Made by a program: the position numbers and the translations under genes. Source: an uncultured Eubacteriales bacterium (GTDB lineage Bacteria; Bacillota; Clostridia; Peptostreptococcales; Anaerovoracaceae). From it: a DNA stretch of 57,540 nt. Positions within the stretch are counted from its first letter, which is position 1. Each line of letters begins with the position of its first letter. Below, in pieces: positions 23,753 to 33,882 of the stretch. The stretch lies in contig OMZI01000013.1 of NCBI GenBank assembly GCA_900315485.1, positions 1-57,540 of the forward strand. Reading direction: 5' to 3'. The notes below the pieces were generated by a model. That model was not told the DNA's origin. It saw nothing but the letters and a program-made list of their open reading frames with translations, and did not search any database.

Positions 23753-26092
23753 TCACTGCACCTTTTCCATTTTGACAAAACCCTTGCCAAGCTTCTTCTG
23801 TCCGAAGTCGTCGAACATGACTGTCATCGTCTTCTCGTCCTGTTCGATGACCATGCCCTCTCCGAATTTCGGGTGCCTGACTATATCACCATTCTCAAAC
23901 TCGTCTGAGATCTTCTCTTTATTATGGACAGCCTTTCTTGCAGCGCTTAGCCCGTCAAAAGGCCTTGCCGCCGGTTCGCCGGCGTATCCGTCTGCAGTTC
24001 CGAAGCTGCGTCCGCTGAATATGTAATCTCCGAGCAGTCCTCCGCGTCCGCGAAGGCCGTCTTCGTTCTTAAGCTTGTCCTTTACGGTGCTGTCTCCGTC
24101 GAGGCAGTCCTTGTCCATCTCATCGAGGAACACTGACTCTGTCTGCCAGTCAGTCCTTCCGTACATCGTCCTCATCTGGGCGCCCGTAAGGTACAGCTTC
24201 TTCATGGCCCTTGTGATGCCTACATAGCAGAGTCTTCTCTCCTCTTCCATTTTTGATGTCTCATCGAAAGCAGCAACTCCCGGGAACATACCGTTCTCCA
24301 TGCCAGGCATGAAAACTACAGGGAACTCGAGTCCCTTCGCCGAGTGAAGAGTCATCAGAACTACCGCATCCTCTTCCTCATCATGGTTGTCTATATCCGA
24401 CATCAGTGTGATCTGTTCAAGGAATGTGCTGAGAGCCGATGTCTCCTCCGCCGGAAGGCCTTCTCCGAGAAGCGCGAGCCTCTCTGCTCTCATCTCCTCC
24501 TGCATGGCAGCAACAGTCCCGTCATTAAGGCCCTTCTCGAACTCGGCGATGACCGACTTGAACTCCATGATGTTCTCTATCCGTCCGTCAGCCTCTACAG
24601 TGTTAGCGTCCTCAAGAGCCTTCAGATATCCCGACCTGCTGAGCAGGTTGTCATATATATCCGAAAGAGTCAGATTGTCCTGCTCGTCTCTCAGGTCGCC
24701 GATCATCTCAGTCATTTCGCGCACGGCTGCCCTGGCCTTATTGCCCAGTGATCCGAGCAGCTGCTCATCGCAGAGAGCTTCATACAGGCTCATCCCGTAT
24801 GAGGATGCATATCCCTCGATCCCGGCCATGGTCTTGGCGCCGATGCCGCGCTTCGGCTCATTTATTACCCTGCGCATGCTCTCATTGTCGCCCGGATTGG
24901 CGATGAGTCTGAGGTATGCCATGACATCCTTTATTTCCTTGCGGTCATAATACCTGAGCCCCGCCAGCACCCTGTACGGTATGCCGCGGAAGCTGAACTT
25001 CTCTTCGAAGTTTCTCGACTGGGCATTCTTCCTGTACAGGATCGCGATGTCCCTGTAGTTGTAGCCTTCATCTCTGAGGCGGTCTATCTCGGCGCCGATC
25101 CAGTAGGCCTCCTGCTTGTCATCATCAAGCCGCCTGTATGTTATCTTCTCCCCATCGGACCGGTCAGTCCACAGAGCCTTGCTCTTGCGGCTCGTGTTGT
25201 TCTTTATTACTGAATTCGCCAGTTTGAGAATATTGCCGTCAGATCTGTAGTTCTGCTCCAGTCTTACGGTAAAAGCACCGGCAAAATCATTCTCAAAGTC
25301 GAGGATATTCCGGATGTCGGCTCCTCTCCACTGGTATATACACTGGTCATCATCGCCGACAACACAGAGGTTGCCGTGATGCGAAGCCAGCATGCTGATC
25401 AGCTTGTACTGCAGGTAGTTGGTATCCTGGTACTCATCGACCATGATATACCTGAACCTCTCAGAATAATATCTGAGTACCTCAGGCTCCTTCTCAAGCA
25501 GCTTTACGCCGTTCCACAGAAGATCATCGAAGTCCATCGCATTGTCAGTCATCAGTTCTTCCTGATACCTGCTGTAGACCTGATATATCATCTTATCCTG
25601 CGGCAGGCCCTTGCTGGTCGCCAGATACTCTTCCGGGCCTTCTTCGTTCTCCTTGCACTTGCTGATCACTGCTATGAGGAGAGCCACCGGAGTGATCTTC
25701 TCATCAACTCCCAGGTCCTTGCATATCCTCTTAATAAGAGCCTTCTTGTCAGTCTCATCATAAACAGTGAAACCCGGCCTGTAGCCCAGCGCTTCGCCTG
25801 AATATCTGAGCATGCGAAGACACATCGCATGGAAGGTCATGATCCACATGCCGTAAATGTCACCGACCAGGTCTGCGACACGGCTCCGCATCTCATTTGC
25901 CGCCTTGTTCGTAAAAGTCACGGCAAGTATGCTGCGCGGATCTATGCCCTGCTGCACCATGTACGCGATACGGTGGGTCATGGTAGCCGTTTTGCCCGAC
26001 CCCGCACCCGCAAGGATCAGGACCGGTCCCTCGATCTGCTTCACCGCCTTACGCTGCTCACTGTTAAGTTCGACTCTGTTTCTGTCTGCCAT
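23753..26092 (-). CDS. pcrA: ATP-dependent DNA helicase PcrA (UvrD/Rep family)
   Basis: The 779-residue superfamily 1A helicase shows all motifs: AGAGSGKT (Ia/Walker A, about 30), VDEYQDTN (II), GDDDQCIYQWRGA (III), LEQNYRS (IV), TLHSAKGLEFPVVF (V) and CYVGITRA (VI). The C-terminal 50 residues (GDIVRHPKFGEGMV…KLGKGFVKMEKVQ) form the Tudor-like RNA-polymerase-binding module typical of PcrA. It starts the pcrA-ligA-mgtE unit. Confidence 0.93.
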   Translation of the reverse strand: MADRNRVELNSEQRKAVKQIEGPVLILAGAGSGKTATMTHRIAYMVQQGIDPRSILAVTFTNKAANEMRSRVADLVGDIYGMWIMTFHAMCLRMLRYSGEALGYRPGFTVYDETDKKALIKRICKDLGVDEKITPVALLIAVISKCKENEEGPEEYLATSKGLPQDKMIYQVYSRYQEELMTDNAMDFDDLLWNGVKLLEKEPEVLRYYSERFRYIMVDEYQDTNYLQYKLISMLASHHGNLCVVGDDDQCIYQWRGADIRNILDFENDFAGAFTVRLEQNYRSDGNILKLANSVIKNNTSRKSKALWTDRSDGEKITYRRLDDDKQEAYWIGAEIDRLRDEGYNYRDIAILYRKNAQSRNFEEKFSFRGIPYRVLAGLRYYDRKEIKDVMAYLRLIANPGDNESMRRVINEPKRGIGAKTMAGIEGYASSYGMSLYEALCDEQLLGSLGNKARAAVREMTEMIGDLRDEQDNLTLSDIYDNLLSRSGYLKALEDANTVEADGRIENIMEFKSVIAEFEKGLNDGTVAAMQEEMRAERLALLGEGLPAEETSALSTFLEQITLMSDIDNHDEEEDAVVLMTLHSAKGLEFPVVFMPGMENGMFPGVAAFDETSKMEEERRLCYVGITRAMKKLYLTGAQMRTMYGRTDWQTESVFLDEMDKDCLDGDSTVKDKLKNEDGLRGRGGLLGDYIFSGRSFGTADGYAGEPAARPFDGLSAARKAVHNKEKISDEFENGDIVRHPKFGEGMVIEQDEKTMTVMFDDFGQKKLGKGFVKMEKVQ

Positions 26093-26463
26093 CTATCTCA
26101 TTCCTGCAGCACGCAGCCGCAGGATCTGTTTCTCCTTATTATTATCCCTGTGCAGAGCGCATTAAAACATACAGGCACTGCCCATAGATACTTGATTGTA
26201 CCACATTACGGCCTGTAATACCCGATTTTAACCGACGCGAATTTCAAAAAATACTCACGCCGGAAAATACGCATTTGTGCCGTCAGACAATGAAAAGTAT
26301 TCTTCATATGCATCCGTAAATGTACAAATAAAATACCAAATCTTCACATCTCCCGGATGTCTGAGATGTTGACATTTCAATCGCAAGTGATAGAATTTAT
26401 GCGTAGGTGTTTTCACCGCAAAAACTTTTATTTAATTTACATTGCATAAGGAGAGTGATACCA
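26093..26463. promoter_or_regulatory. divergent intergenic region between pcrA and gdh
   Basis: About 370 bases without a gene. It holds the gdh promoter and leader described separately; toward pcrA it is C/T-rich with an AGGA nine bases before the pcrA start. I saw no riboswitch-like pattern. Confidence 0.5.
26369..26396 (+). promoter_or_regulatory. promoter of gdh
   Basis: A consensus TTGACA (26369-26374) and TAGAAT (26391-26396) are separated by 16 bases. The leader to the ATG is about 60 bases and ends in AAGGAGAG. Confidence 0.75.
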
Positions 26464-27831
26464 ATGGCAAATTATGTAGAAAGAGTCATCGAGCAGTGCA
26501 AGAAGAACAACCCTGGTGAGGTTGAATTCCACCAGACTGTAGAAGAAGTACTTTCTTCCCTTCAGCCTGTAGTTGAGCAGCACCCTGAGTATGAAGAGTG
26601 CGCACTTCTTGAGAGACTCGTTGAGCCTGAAAGAGGAGTTACTTTCAGAGTTGTATGGGTTGACGATGAAGGTAAAGTTCAGGTTAACAAGGGTTACAGA
26701 TATCAGTTCAGCAGCGCAATCGGACCTTACAAGGGCGGTCTGAGATTCGCTCCAAACGTATATCCTGGAATCATCAAGTTCCTCGGATTCGAGCAGATCT
26801 TCAAGAACTCCCTGACAGGACTGCCAATCGGCGGCGGCAAGGGCGGTTCCGACTTCGATCCTAACGGAAAGAGTGATGCTGAAGTTATGAGATTCTGCCA
26901 GGCATTCATGACAGAGCTCTACAGACACATCGGACCTAACACTGACGTTCCTGCTGGTGACCTCGGTGTTGGCGCAAGAGAGATCGGATTCCTCTTCGGA
27001 CAGTACAAGAGAATCGTTGACAGATATGAAGGCGTTCTCACAGGTAAGGGAATCCCTTACGGCGGACTGCTCGGAAGAACAGAAGCTACAGGATTCGGTA
27101 TCGTATGGTATGCTGAGGAAATGCTCAAGGCTAACGGCGAAGAGATCAAGGACAAGGTCGTTGCTATCTCCGGATTCGGTAACGTATCCTGGGGTACTGC
27201 ATGGCAGCTCCAGAGACTCGGCGCTAAGCTCGTAACAATCTCCGGACCAGACGGATACATCTATGACCCAGAAGGAATCAGCACAGACGAGAAGGTTGCT
27301 TACCTCCTCGAGCTCAGAGGCTCCGGAAAGAACATCTGCGCACCTTATGCTGAGAAGTTCCCAGAAGCTACATTCTTCCCTGGCAAGAAGCCTTGGGGCG
27401 TATTCCAGGATACAGGATGCAAGGTTGACATGTTCATCCCATGCGCTATGCAGAACGACGTTCACATGGAGCATGCTAAGCAGATCGTTGAGGGTGGCTG
27501 CAAGTTCTACTGCGAAGGAGCTAACATGCCTACAACTAACGACGCTCTTAAGTATCTCATGGATAACTGCATCGCAGTTGGTCCTGCTAAGGCTGCTAAC
27601 GCTGGCGGCGTTGCTTGCTCCTGCATCGAGATGGGACAGAACGCTGGTCACACAGTATTCCAGCACGAGGACGTTTATGCACAGCTCCACCAGATCATGA
27701 AGAACATCTACAATGCATGTGCTAATGCTGGTGAGAAGTACTATGGCAACAAGAACGCTCTGGTACAGGGTGCTAACATCGCTGGATTCGAGAGAGTTGC
27801 TGAGGCTATGATGGCTCAGGGTCTTGTATAA
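26464..27831 (+). CDS. gdhA: glutamate dehydrogenase, hexameric GdhA type
   Basis: The 455-residue enzyme interconverts glutamate with 2-oxoglutarate and ammonia. Motifs include KGGLRFAPNVYPGIIKFLGF, GGGKGGSDFDPNGKSD with the catalytic lysine, PAGDLGVGAREIG and the Rossmann GFGNVSWG. Start ATG 26464 has AAGGAGAG upstream. Codon choice is much narrower than in neighbours (many GCT, GTT, AAG, ATC, AGA), which suggests very high expression and amino-acid fermentation as a main metabolism. It stands alone, with its own promoter and terminator. Confidence 0.95.
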   Translation: MANYVERVIEQCKKNNPGEVEFHQTVEEVLSSLQPVVEQHPEYEECALLERLVEPERGVTFRVVWVDDEGKVQVNKGYRYQFSSAIGPYKGGLRFAPNVYPGIIKFLGFEQIFKNSLTGLPIGGGKGGSDFDPNGKSDAEVMRFCQAFMTELYRHIGPNTDVPAGDLGVGAREIGFLFGQYKRIVDRYEGVLTGKGIPYGGLLGRTEATGFGIVWYAEEMLKANGEEIKDKVVAISGFGNVSWGTAWQLQRLGAKLVTISGPDGYIYDPEGISTDEKVAYLLELRGSGKNICAPYAEKFPEATFFPGKKPWGVFQDTGCKVDMFIPCAMQNDVHMEHAKQIVEGGCKFYCEGANMPTTNDALKYLMDNCIAVGPAKAANAGGVACSCIEMGQNAGHTVFQHEDVYAQLHQIMKNIYNACANAGEKYYGNKNALVQGANIAGFERVAEAMMAQGLV

Positions 27832-27880
27832 TCGAAAGATTATCGGGAACTCGTTTGACTCTTTATAATCAAACATGAAA

Positions 27881-27907
27881 AGAGGCCGCTTCGGCGGTCT
27901 CTTTGTT
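27881..27907 (+). terminator. terminator of gdh
   Basis: AGAGGCCGC (27881-27889) pairs with GCGGTCTCT (27894-27902) around a TTCG tetraloop, followed by TTGTTTT. Confidence 0.9.
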
Positions 27908-27936
27908 TTCCTGTTTTACATCATTGATCAGCTATG

Positions 27937-28034
27937 AAAGATGCTGCAGCTTATCCTGCTCACGTCCTCGGAACCACCGCATTACTGTCCGGTGGTTCCT
28001 GCGGAATATTCGCAGTACAAGCTGCGGCATCTTT
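27937..28034. repeat. 98-bp nested palindrome between gdh and flavoprotein gene
   Basis: Outer 16-base arms (27937-27952 and 28019-28034) match with one mismatch. Inside, perfect 10-base arms GGAACCACCG (27970-27979) and CGGTGGTTCC (27990-27999) enclose a 10-base loop. A third small stem TGCG/CGCA is at 28000-28014. The RNA of either strand would fold into a branched structure. It is separate from the gdh terminator. Confidence 0.7.
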
Positions 28035-28051
28035 CTCCTGAGATCTAATTA

Positions 28052-28678
28052 TCAAAGCCCATCAGGAAAGCTCGTGAACGCCTCAGCCTCCACAGCCGGC
28101 ATTCCGTACTTCTCCTTGGCGTCTGCTATTGCTCTGATCATGAATGCCATATTGTGCGCGAGGTTCCTCATGGTCTGCAGTCCTTCGAGGTCCTTCTTCA
28201 CATCATCCGCTGTGAATCCGTGTACCTGATTCCAGTAAGTCGATGTAGCTATAGGCATGCCGCTGATGCTGAAGTACTTGTTCAGCACATCGAACGAAGC
28301 GGAGTTGCCGCCCCTTCTGGCACTGACCACTGCCGCGCCGACCTTCATGTGCATGTCATATGGAGCACTGTAGAACAGTCTGTCCATGAACGATATGATA
28401 GTTCCGTTAGGCGATCCGTAATACACCGGGCTTCCGACTACAAGGCCGTCTGCGTCTTTCAGCTTGGCCGATACTTCATTCACCAGGTCTTTAACTACAC
28501 AGCCTTCGCCCTTCTCACAGTATCCGCAGCTGACACATCCGCGGATGGACTTGTTACCTACATGTATCACCTCGGTCTCAATGCCCTCTTCATTGAAGAC
28601 CCTGACCATCTCGTCGAGTGCTGTCGCAGTGCATCCTTCAGCCTTAGGGCTGCCGTTGAGTAATATTACCTTGCTCAT
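28052..28678 (-). CDS. iron-sulfur flavoprotein / NADPH-dependent FMN reductase family
   Basis: A 208-residue flavodoxin-like protein: LLNGSPKAEGCTATALDEM binds FMN phosphate, and GSPVYYGSPNG contacts the ring. A cysteine cluster (CVSCGYCEKGEGC, about residues 48-60) resembles the compact cluster motif of archaeal and clostridial iron-sulfur flavoproteins. It probably handles electron transfer or quinone/oxygen reduction. ATG 28678 is preferred over 28681 because of spacing from GAGGG. It is downstream of the nucleotidase gene. Confidence 0.8.
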   Translation of the reverse strand: MSKVILLNGSPKAEGCTATALDEMVRVFNEEGIETEVIHVGNKSIRGCVSCGYCEKGEGCVVKDLVNEVSAKLKDADGLVVGSPVYYGSPNGTIISFMDRLFYSAPYDMHMKVGAAVVSARRGGNSASFDVLNKYFSISGMPIATSTYWNQVHGFTADDVKKDLEGLQTMRNLAHNMAFMIRAIADAKEKYGMPAVEAEAFTSFPDGL

Positions 28679-28722
28679 CATCTTCCCTCTTCTTTCTCTG
28701 TTTACTGTCCTGTTGTATCACG

Positions 28723-30228
28723 CTATTCGTACTTCTTTCCGCGGAATGTTCCGTGGAGCATGAATCTGTTATCTATAGGTCCGCCCATATTCGGATTATC
28801 TCTGAAGTAATCCTGCAGCAGTCCGAATGCATCCGGAGCTGCTACCTTCAGCCTGCCATTGCCGATAAGTTCCTCAGGGCCTATGCCGAACCCTATATCC
28901 GAGCTGGTGTAGTAGAATTCCTGCATTCCGATCGTATACATCTTATCCAGCTCGACAGGCACTCCTCTGAAGGTGAGTGTGAGATCCGCCGCATCCCTGT
29001 CGTAGTCAATATGCAGGTCCCTCGACGTATGGAAGAAGACATCCTCCCAGTCATCAAGAACAGCCGGCCTCAGCATGTGCCATATCATTCTGTACAGCGT
29101 CTCTCCCGTCACCTTGAACGCTACTATCTTTCCGTCATACGGATATGCCTCGCGCAGGTCCTGCAGAGTCACGGTCATGTCGAGAGAATAGCACCTGAGG
29201 CTGGATGCGGCAAGCATGAATATGTCGACATCCAGTGAATCAGCAAAAGCATCTGCGAACAGCTGCCCCACTTCCGTGGCATTGCCCCTGCCGTAGTTGT
29301 CGAGAGTCCTCCTGAGTCTGGTAATGACCGCACCGTACTTCTCATCGATATCCAGTACATATGTGTTGACCATGGCACGCACGAAATTGTCAGTCGGGCA
29401 ATGCTCATCATCGACAGGGACCATCTCCCATGTCCAGTTCGAGATCTTCCTCTCCTCCCGGTCGTAGTCTATATCCAGCCTTCCGAGATGTGTGTTCTCC
29501 ATGCCGGCCTGAACGATGATGATATCGTTCACTACTGCAGGCTCTTCAAGATAGGTATGTGAGTGGCCTCCGACAATAATGTCCACGCCGAGGTCCGCCG
29601 GAAGCGACTTTGCAAGTTCAAGGTCTGCCTCATATCCTATGTGGGTCAGCAGCACGGTCAGGTCAGGGTCGAATCCCTTTACCTCCACGGCCCTTTCCTT
29701 TGCCCTTCTTATCTCATTCTCCGCATCCTCAACGCTGACGAAAGTTCCTACGATCCCTTCCGCCCTGGCCATGTCAAGGATATCCTGCGTGATCAGTCCG
29801 ATGAAAAGAACATCGAGGTCCCCCAGCTTCACAACAGCATGCGGTCTGAAGAGATGCCTCTGGTTGGAGCTAACGAGGAAGTTCGCATTGACTATAGGAA
29901 AGTCAGCATACCTCGATACGAACAGCATGTGAGAGATACCGTAGTCCAGCTCGTGATTGCCGAGCGACATGACATCGATATCCATCAGATTGAGGATCTG
30001 CATCGTGGACAGCCCGAGAAAATCGCTGTCTATCAGCGATCCCTGGAACATATCTCCGGCGTTGCAGTATATGGTGTCAGGGTTCTCGGCCTTGGCCTTC
30101 GAAATGTATCCGGAAAGCTGTGCAAGGCTTCCTTTTACATGCCCTTCATCATCCGTCGTACCGGTGAACTGCCCGTGTATGTCATTGGAGTGAAGTATTG
30201 TGATTTTACGTATATTGTCTTTCTTCAT
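28723..30228 (-). CDS. 5'-nucleotidase / UDP-sugar hydrolase family protein, cytosolic form
   Basis: The 501-residue protein has the N-terminal metallophosphatase domain (LHSNDIHGQF, GNAGDMFQGS-like NAGDMFQG, GNHELDYG, GGHSHTYLEEP) and the C-terminal 5'-nucleotidase domain (GNATEVGQLFADAF…YPYDGKIVAFKVTGETLY). It lacks a signal peptide, unlike the lipoprotein paralogue at 52878-54590. It probably dephosphorylates nucleotides or nucleotide sugars inside the cell. It starts nine bases after the addA stop, so it is cotranscribed with addA. Confidence 0.85.
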   Translation of the reverse strand: MKKDNIRKITILHSNDIHGQFTGTTDDEGHVKGSLAQLSGYISKAKAENPDTIYCNAGDMFQGSLIDSDFLGLSTMQILNLMDIDVMSLGNHELDYGISHMLFVSRYADFPIVNANFLVSSNQRHLFRPHAVVKLGDLDVLFIGLITQDILDMARAEGIVGTFVSVEDAENEIRRAKERAVEVKGFDPDLTVLLTHIGYEADLELAKSLPADLGVDIIVGGHSHTYLEEPAVVNDIIIVQAGMENTHLGRLDIDYDREERKISNWTWEMVPVDDEHCPTDNFVRAMVNTYVLDIDEKYGAVITRLRRTLDNYGRGNATEVGQLFADAFADSLDVDIFMLAASSLRCYSLDMTVTLQDLREAYPYDGKIVAFKVTGETLYRMIWHMLRPAVLDDWEDVFFHTSRDLHIDYDRDAADLTLTFRGVPVELDKMYTIGMQEFYYTSSDIGFGIGPEELIGNGRLKVAAPDAFGLLQDYFRDNPNMGGPIDNRFMLHGTFRGKKYE

Positions 30229-30237
30229 TTCCGCCCC

Positions 30238-33200
30238 TCAGTGGTCCATTCTCAGTGCCTCTCCCGAAGAGAAGAGATACAGATATGCTTCGCTTACTTC
30301 AAGCCCTGTCCCTTTCAGAACAGCCTCTGAATACAGGTCTATCTGCACCCTGTACTCATGCTGTATCCTCTCAAGTTCCGCTTCGCAGTCCCTTCCCGGC
30401 TTAATGAAATTAGATTTGTAATCTATGAGAACCATGCTGCCGTCTTCCTCATAGCAGCAGTCTATAACACCCTGTACAAGGACCTGCCTTCTCCGGCTCC
30501 CGTCTGCGCCGCTGTCTGCAGCAGTCCTGAGAGTGAACGGCTTTTCCTTGCTGAGAGCCCCCCGTCTTGCGGCACCGGCTGCCCTTCTGCCGATGTCCGA
30601 TCTGAAGAATCCCGCGATCCTGTCAGTATCTATCTCAGCGAATACCTCATCGCTTATCGCTCCGTTATCGTGAAGGAGCTGCGCGCATCCGCTTATATAC
30701 TCCTCATCGACGCTTCCGTCTTCCCTGCAGGCAAGGGCAAAATCCGCGAATTCCATTATGCGGTGATACCCGGTGCCTATGTCTGCAGCACTCGCGGCAG
30801 TACGTTTTCTGCGTGGTTTTGCCGCACTCGCAGTCTGCTTTTCTGCTCCGCCGGCATCCTCCCTGTCTTCCTCTGCTGCCGCCTTCGCCTCTGCATCAAG
30901 CGCCGCTCTGCGAAGCTCGCTTACCGAATACTTGGCCTTGGCAGTAAGAAGATCGCTGTCCGGATATCTGTATGAGAATCTGCGCTCTATCTCCCTGAGC
31001 ATCTCCGTCTCTTCAGGTGTGAGCTCGATGCTGTCAGGATCAGGTATCCTCAGCTTTCTCTTGGCTGCCTCGGCAGCTGAGACCGGAAGCGGTTTTATAT
31101 AGTATCTGTTGAATCCGGTCTTAATGACATCCTGCATCACCTTGAGATAGCAGTCCGGCCGTGCGGAATACTTCTCAAGCTTTTCAGCACTGTCATATGT
31201 TCCGACCATGATCAGTCTGTTTCTCGCCCTTGTCATGGCGACATAGAGGACCCTCAGCTCCTCACTGTAGCCGTCCCTTCTTGACTTGGCATTGATCGCT
31301 CTCTGGATAAGTGTCGACCTCCAGTATTTTCTGGAAGGGTCTATGTACGGCAGGCCTGCGCCTATGGAGGAGTCAAAACTGAATCCCTTCTCATTGTTGT
31401 CTTTTCTGAACCGGTGACCGAGTCCGCCGACTATTACGAACGGATACTCAAGGCCCTTGCTCTTGTGTATCGTGGAGATGCATATGACATCGTCCCCTGC
31501 CGCAGCAGGCGTCTGACCGGTGCTTATCTTCTTCTGTCTCATCACGTCAACGAATGTGATGTATGAGCTGAGAGAAGCGACCGTCTCCTGACTGTACTTC
31601 GCAGCTCTGTCAGCGAGAGTTCTGAGGTTGGCCTGTCTCCTTGCACCTCCGTGCATGGCTCCCGCCATCCTGTAATATCCCGAATCCGTCAGCACGTACC
31701 ATATAAAGTCCTCAAGAGGCATCATATGCGACAGTCTCCTCCAGCCGAGCAGCCTGTCTGCAGCATATACCGCCTTATCCTTAAGTTCTCCTTCAGGTCC
31801 GTCCTCACGGTACCATTTCATCGCTTCCCAGAATGCAGGCCTTCCCGATCTGCCCTTCTCTCTGAGATGCTCCATATGCGCGATCCTTATCTCAGCGAGT
31901 TCAGCCGGAGCCCATCCGAACACCTCGGAATGCAGGGTCGCTATCAGCGGGATATCCCTCTTCATATTGTCAATGCAGGACAGCAGAGACATCGCTACGC
32001 CGATCTCCACCGTGTCAAAATAATCGTCCGACTCTTCGACATGCGGCTCGATACCGCGCCTTCTGAGCGCGGCCGCCATGACATCCCCGCGCGTTTTGAC
32101 CGCACGGAACAGGATCACTATATCCCTGGCCTCAGCCTTCCTTATCTCACCTGTCTTGGTATCATGGAACTCGGTCCCTATTAGGTCCGCCGCGAGTCCT
32201 GCGATGTATTCGGCCTCGGCCTCTTCCTTGCTGAGTTCAGCCGTCTCATCGTCTTCCTCACTCACTTCCGTCTCACCGGCAGTCAGTATGTGCACCTCAG
32301 GGATGAAGTCGTATTCAGGATCACAGTCCGCTCCCGTGTACAGCCTGGCCCTGTCATCATAGCCTTCCATGACATCTTCGAAAACGCGGTTTATGTAATT
32401 GATGGTGGCTCCGTTCGACCTGAAGTTCATGCTCAGATCGATCGCCGTTCCGTCAGGCTCCTCACCACCCGAGAACTTCCTGTACATCTCCTGGAATATC
32501 TCCGGCTCGGCCTGCCTGAACTTGTATATGCTCTGCTTGACATCACCTACCCTGAACACATTGTCAGGCCTTGCGATGCTGCTTATGAGCTCCTCCTGGA
32601 TGCGGTTGGTATCCTGGTACTCATCCACGAATATGTAGTGAAAACGCCTGCGGAGAGTCTCTGCCGCCTCTCTGTTCCGGAGTATGCGGACAGCGATGTG
32701 CTCCATATCTGCAAAATCCATGACACGGCGTTCGCGCTTCTTCTCAGAATACCTTCTCTCGAATTCCTCGAGCATCCTGATGTAGTACACCGTGTACTTA
32801 TATGTGGCATTCATCTCATCGAGACGCGTCTTAAGATCGGGCGTCATGTATTTGGTGTTCCACCCGTTGATTTCTTTCTTGTAAGCATCTCTGAGAGCCG
32901 TCACTTCATCCCTGATCGTGCTGTAGGCCTCTTTCTGATCCTTGCCTGCCGCCAGCCTTACGAAAGAGACCGCAGTAATTCTCTCCAGAAGCTCCATGCT
33001 GAGATCTCCCTCAGCGACCTCGTCCCTGAAGTCATGCAGCATCTGCACCTCAGAAGCGAGCTTCTCCTCGTACATGTCCTCCAGCCCGGCATCCGAGAAC
33101 AGCTCTCTTATGCGGTCCGCGGAGTTGCACGCCGCAGTAAAAGTCTCTGCAGCATCAGCCGCCATCGCGGCCTGCAGCCCTGATCCCTCGAAGTTCTCTT

Positions 33201-33876
33201 CCGTCACATTCAGCTGCTCAGCCTTCCCGTATGCCCACTCAAAATAGTCAGGCACAGAGCGGAGTCCCGCATATGCACTCAGCATCCTGTCCTTGAACGA
33301 GTCCTCCTGGCGTTCCTCGCTGTACAGCCTCATGAATTCCCTGAATCCGACGCTGTTAACAGCATCAGTGATTTCTCCCGAATATGGGTGTGACGCAGCC
33401 TCTTCAGCTGTTATATCCAGAATACGGTCATTTTCGAAGCCCTCCTCGAACAGCTCGCTCAGGGCTTCACGCCTCATCAGTTCTCCCTGCACCTCGTCGC
33501 AGGCCTTAAAGTCCGGGTCAGCGTCCGTCTCATAGAAGAACTCCCTTATGACTCTCAGGGCAAAACTGTCTATTGTTGTTATATACGCACGATAAAGCCG
33601 CGAGAGCTGCTCCTTCAGACGTCCTGTATCTTCAGGGTTCTCCCGCATCCTTTTTCTTATCGCCGATGCAAGCCTCAGCTTCATCTCGGAAGCTGCAGCA
33701 TTAGTGAAGGTCACCACGAGGAGCTCATCAACATTCGCTTTGCCCTCGAGGATTATCCGCAGGATCCTCTCGACGAGGATCGCTGTTTTGCCCGACCCCG
33801 CCGCAGCGGATACCAGCACCGACTTATCAAGTGTTTCTATCGCCTGTATCTGTTCAGGCGTGTATTTAACTGCCAT
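30238..33876 (-). CDS. addA: ATP-dependent helicase/nuclease subunit AddA
   Basis: The 1212-residue protein joins a UvrD-type helicase (SAAAGSGKTAILVERI, FVDEYQDTNRIQ, GDVKQSIYKFRQAEP, LSMNFRS, IHKSKGLEYPFVIV, YVAMTRARNRL) to a C-terminal RecB-type nuclease (GVIDCCYEEDGSMVLIDYKSNF). AddAB processes double-strand breaks for RecA. AddB normally lies just upstream, but here the upstream neighbour is divergent gpmI. There is no Shine-Dalgarno; a TGTTAAAAT extended -10 element ends six bases before the ATG, suggesting a leaderless mRNA. Confidence 0.93.
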   Translation of the reverse strand: MAVKYTPEQIQAIETLDKSVLVSAAAGSGKTAILVERILRIILEGKANVDELLVVTFTNAAASEMKLRLASAIRKRMRENPEDTGRLKEQLSRLYRAYITTIDSFALRVIREFFYETDADPDFKACDEVQGELMRREALSELFEEGFENDRILDITAEEAASHPYSGEITDAVNSVGFREFMRLYSEERQEDSFKDRMLSAYAGLRSVPDYFEWAYGKAEQLNVTEENFEGSGLQAAMAADAAETFTAACNSADRIRELFSDAGLEDMYEEKLASEVQMLHDFRDEVAEGDLSMELLERITAVSFVRLAAGKDQKEAYSTIRDEVTALRDAYKKEINGWNTKYMTPDLKTRLDEMNATYKYTVYYIRMLEEFERRYSEKKRERRVMDFADMEHIAVRILRNREAAETLRRRFHYIFVDEYQDTNRIQEELISSIARPDNVFRVGDVKQSIYKFRQAEPEIFQEMYRKFSGGEEPDGTAIDLSMNFRSNGATINYINRVFEDVMEGYDDRARLYTGADCDPEYDFIPEVHILTAGETEVSEEDDETAELSKEEAEAEYIAGLAADLIGTEFHDTKTGEIRKAEARDIVILFRAVKTRGDVMAAALRRRGIEPHVEESDDYFDTVEIGVAMSLLSCIDNMKRDIPLIATLHSEVFGWAPAELAEIRIAHMEHLREKGRSGRPAFWEAMKWYREDGPEGELKDKAVYAADRLLGWRRLSHMMPLEDFIWYVLTDSGYYRMAGAMHGGARRQANLRTLADRAAKYSQETVASLSSYITFVDVMRQKKISTGQTPAAAGDDVICISTIHKSKGLEYPFVIVGGLGHRFRKDNNEKGFSFDSSIGAGLPYIDPSRKYWRSTLIQRAINAKSRRDGYSEELRVLYVAMTRARNRLIMVGTYDSAEKLEKYSARPDCYLKVMQDVIKTGFNRYYIKPLPVSAAEAAKRKLRIPDPDSIELTPEETEMLREIERRFSYRYPDSDLLTAKAKYSVSELRRAALDAEAKAAAEEDREDAGGAEKQTASAAKPRRKRTAASAADIGTGYHRIMEFADFALACREDGSVDEEYISGCAQLLHDNGAISDEVFAEIDTDRIAGFFRSDIGRRAAGAARRGALSKEKPFTLRTAADSGADGSRRRQVLVQGVIDCCYEEDGSMVLIDYKSNFIKPGRDCEAELERIQHEYRVQIDLYSEAVLKGTGLEVSEAYLYLFSSGEALRMDH

Positions 33877-33882
33877 ACGGAT

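Noticed and set aside
26437-27876. A 479-codon open frame antisense to gdh
   Set aside because: It mirrors the whole gdh gene and follows from its narrow codon set; the product has no recognisable domain and is rich in Ser and Leu as expected for a complement frame.
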